Source of the DNA: Mageeibacillus sp. UBA3781
GTDB taxonomy: Bacteria > Bacillota > Clostridia > Saccharofermentanales > Saccharofermentanaceae
DNA length: 5,732 bases
Assembly (NCBI GenBank): GCA_002368805.1
Contig: DFFH01000099.1
Coordinates: forward strand, 1-5,732
Direction: 5' to 3'
Of the stretch, positions 4,055-5,732 are shown one piece after another. The notes under the pieces were generated by a model. It made no database searches. It had not been told where the DNA came from and was given only the letters and a program-made list of their open reading frames with translations. The position numbers were made by a program, and so were the translations under genes. Positions within the stretch are counted from its first letter, which is position 1. Every line of letters begins with the position of its first letter.

Positions 4055-5732
4055 ATGAACAGACAGGAAAGAATCCGAAATTTCTGCATTGTGGCCCACA
4101 TTGACCACGGCAAAAGTACTCTCGCCGACCGCCTGATCGAGAACACCGGTGTGGTGGAATCCAGAGAGATGCAGAACCAGATCCTCGATAATATGGATAT
4201 CGAGAGAGAACGTGGTATCACGATCAAATCCCAGTCCACAAGACTTCTCTATAAGGCAAAGGACGGGGAAGAATATATCTTGAATCTTATCGACACGCCC
4301 GGCCACGTGGACTTTAACTATGAGGTCAGCCGAAGCCTGGCGGCATGCGATGGTGCGATCCTGATCGTCGATGCGGCACAGGGTATCGAAGCGCAGACGC
4401 TGGCAAATGCATATCTTGCTGTCGATGCGAATCTCGAGATCCTGCCGGTCATCAATAAGATCGATCTTCCTTCGGCTCAGCCGGAAGAAGTGAAGAAAGA
4501 GATCGAAGATGTTATCGGTCTGGATGCATCCGAAGCGCCCCTGATCTCCGCGAAGAATAATGTCGGTATCGACGAGGTCCTCGAGGGGATCGTGAAGTTC
4601 CTTCCGCCGCCGAGCGGTGATGAGAATAAGCCTCTTCGCGCACTTATCTTTGACTCGAAGTACGACCCGTATAAGGGCGTTATCGTAAATGTCCGTGTCA
4701 AAGAAGGTTCGGTCAGACTCGGCGATAAGATCCGCATGATGAATACCGGCGCGGAGTTCGTAGTTACTGAACTCGGATACTTCCATCCGGGTGAATTTGT
4801 TCCGTCAAAAGCACTTCTGACCGGCGAGGTCGGCTATATCTGTGCTTCGATCAAGAACGTAAGAGATACTGCTCCGGGCGATACTGTAACGCTTGCCGAT
4901 GATCCGGCCACCGAGCCGCTCGAAGGATATAAGCCGATCCAGCAGATGGTATTCTGCGGATTGTATCCGGTGGATGGTGCGAAGTATCCGGATCTCCGCG
5001 ATGCTCTTGAGAAGCTCCAGCTCAATGATGCGGCGCTTTCTTTTGAAGCAGAAACATCCGCCGCTCTCGGCTTTGGTTTCCGCTGCGGTTTCTTAGGACT
5101 TCTTCACTATGAAGTCATCCAGGAAAGACTCGAAAGAGAGTTTAACCTCGACCTGATCTCCACGGCGCCGTCCGTTGTTTATAAAGTCTATACGACATCC
5201 GGTGAGTGCATCCGCATGGATAACCCGACGAATATGCCGGACCCCGCTGAGATCGACTATATGGAGGAACCGATCGTTAAGGCGACGATCATGACTCCGA
5301 AGGAATATGTCGGTAACCTGATGGAGCTCTGTCAGGATAGAAGAGGCGAGTATATCAACATGGAATACATGGACGATATCCGTGTCATGCTCCACTATAA
5401 GATGCCTCTTAATGAGATCATCTATGACTTCTTCGATGCGCTGAAGTCCAGAACGCGCGGCTACGGTTCCCTCGACTATGAACTCGAAGGATACCAGAAG
5501 AGTGATCTGGTGAAGCTTGATATCCTTCTGAACGGCGATATCGTCGATGCTCTTTCTTTTATCGTTCATAGGGACAAGGCCTATGCCAGAGGAAGAAAGA
5601 TGACCGAGAAACTGAAGGAGAATATTCCGAGACAGCAGTTCGAGGTCCCGGTTCAGGCGGCCATCGGCGGTAAGGTCATCGCCAGAGAGACGATCCGTGC
5701 TTTTAGAAAGGACGTTCTTGCAAAGTGCTACG
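4055..5732 (+). CDS. lepA: Elongation factor 4 (LepA) GTPase, 3' end outside window
   Basis: Reads openly from ATG 4055 to the window edge: 559 codons of a protein usually near 600 residues. LepA is a ribosome-bound translational GTPase, paralogous to EF-G, linked to back-translocation or to initiation and 30S assembly. GTPase motifs: AHIDHGKST (14-22), RERGITIKSQ (51-60), DTPGH (80-84), NKID (134-137) and SAK (165-167). Domain II and EF-G-like domains follow, with the family signature GFGFRCGFLGLLHYE (starting near 5070). The sequence stops at DVLAKCY, just before the basic, LepA-specific C-terminal tail that contacts tRNA. An in-frame TAG at 4034-4036 and no other usual start codon in between make 4055 the only reasonable start. 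The nearest purine run (AGAAAG, 4035-4040) is 14 bases away, so the ribosome binding site is weak; translation may depend on coupling to lepB, 21 bases upstream. Confidence 0.96.
   Translation, partial: MNRQERIRNFCIVAHIDHGKSTLADRLIENTGVVESREMQNQILDNMDIERERGITIKSQSTRLLYKAKDGEEYILNLIDTPGHVDFNYEVSRSLAACDGAILIVDAAQGIEAQTLANAYLAVDANLEILPVINKIDLPSAQPEEVKKEIEDVIGLDASEAPLISAKNNVGIDEVLEGIVKFLPPPSGDENKPLRALIFDSKYDPYKGVIVNVRVKEGSVRLGDKIRMMNTGAEFVVTELGYFHPGEFVPSKALLTGEVGYICASIKNVRDTAPGDTVTLADDPATEPLEGYKPIQQMVFCGLYPVDGAKYPDLRDALEKLQLNDAALSFEAETSAALGFGFRCGFLGLLHYEVIQERLEREFNLDLISTAPSVVYKVYTTSGECIRMDNPTNMPDPAEIDYMEEPIVKATIMTPKEYVGNLMELCQDRRGEYINMEYMDDIRVMLHYKMPLNEIIYDFFDALKSRTRGYGSLDYELEGYQKSDLVKLDILLNGDIVDALSFIVHRDKAYARGRKMTEKLKENIPRQQFEVPVQAAIGGKVIARETIRAFRKDVLAKCY

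Noticed and set aside
3323..4786. A 487-codon open frame on the - strand opposite lepB and lepA
   Set aside because: It crosses two well-supported genes and its protein has no recognisable motif. The GAT/ATC/GAA-rich sense codons rarely give stops in this antisense frame, so it is a compositional shadow.

Overview
The window looks like an ordinary stretch of a bacterial chromosome, most likely from a Bacillota/Clostridia-type organism. The evidence is a short Gram-positive-style signal peptidase catalytic domain, strong GGAGG-type ribosome binding sites, TATAAT boxes, and a histidyl-tRNA synthetase of the cysteine-rich form I associate with Clostridia and relatives. The genus cannot be fixed from this sequence. 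All supported genes lie on the + strand, and no RNA gene, mobile element, CRISPR array or phage gene was seen.

Layout: (1) 1-438, the C-terminal part of an AIM24/TIGR00266-family protein, closed by a strong intrinsic terminator at 468-501. (2) 502-622, an intergenic region with a putative promoter. (3) 623-1369, rsmE, the 16S rRNA m3U1498 methyltransferase. (4) 1411-2673, hisS, with its own possible -10 box overlapping the end of rsmE. (5) 2768-4033, a type I signal peptidase (lepB family) with an unusual repetitive, highly acidic N-terminal extension of about 240 residues. (6) 4055-5732, lepA (elongation factor 4), cut by the window edge about 40 residues before its expected end.

The genes from rsmE to lepA share one orientation with gaps of 41, 94 and 21 bases and no convincing terminator between them, so they may form one transcription unit with internal promoters. 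Three concern translation (ribosome methylation, tRNAHis charging, EF4) and the fourth cleaves exported preproteins. This is a housekeeping cluster rather than a dedicated pathway.

I found no previously undescribed multi-gene system. The most unusual item is the signal peptidase extension. It should lie on the cytoplasmic side of the membrane, contains near-identical DNA repeats with valine at every seventh residue, ends in a Glu/Asp block, and uses glutamate codons very differently from the catalytic domain to which it is fused.
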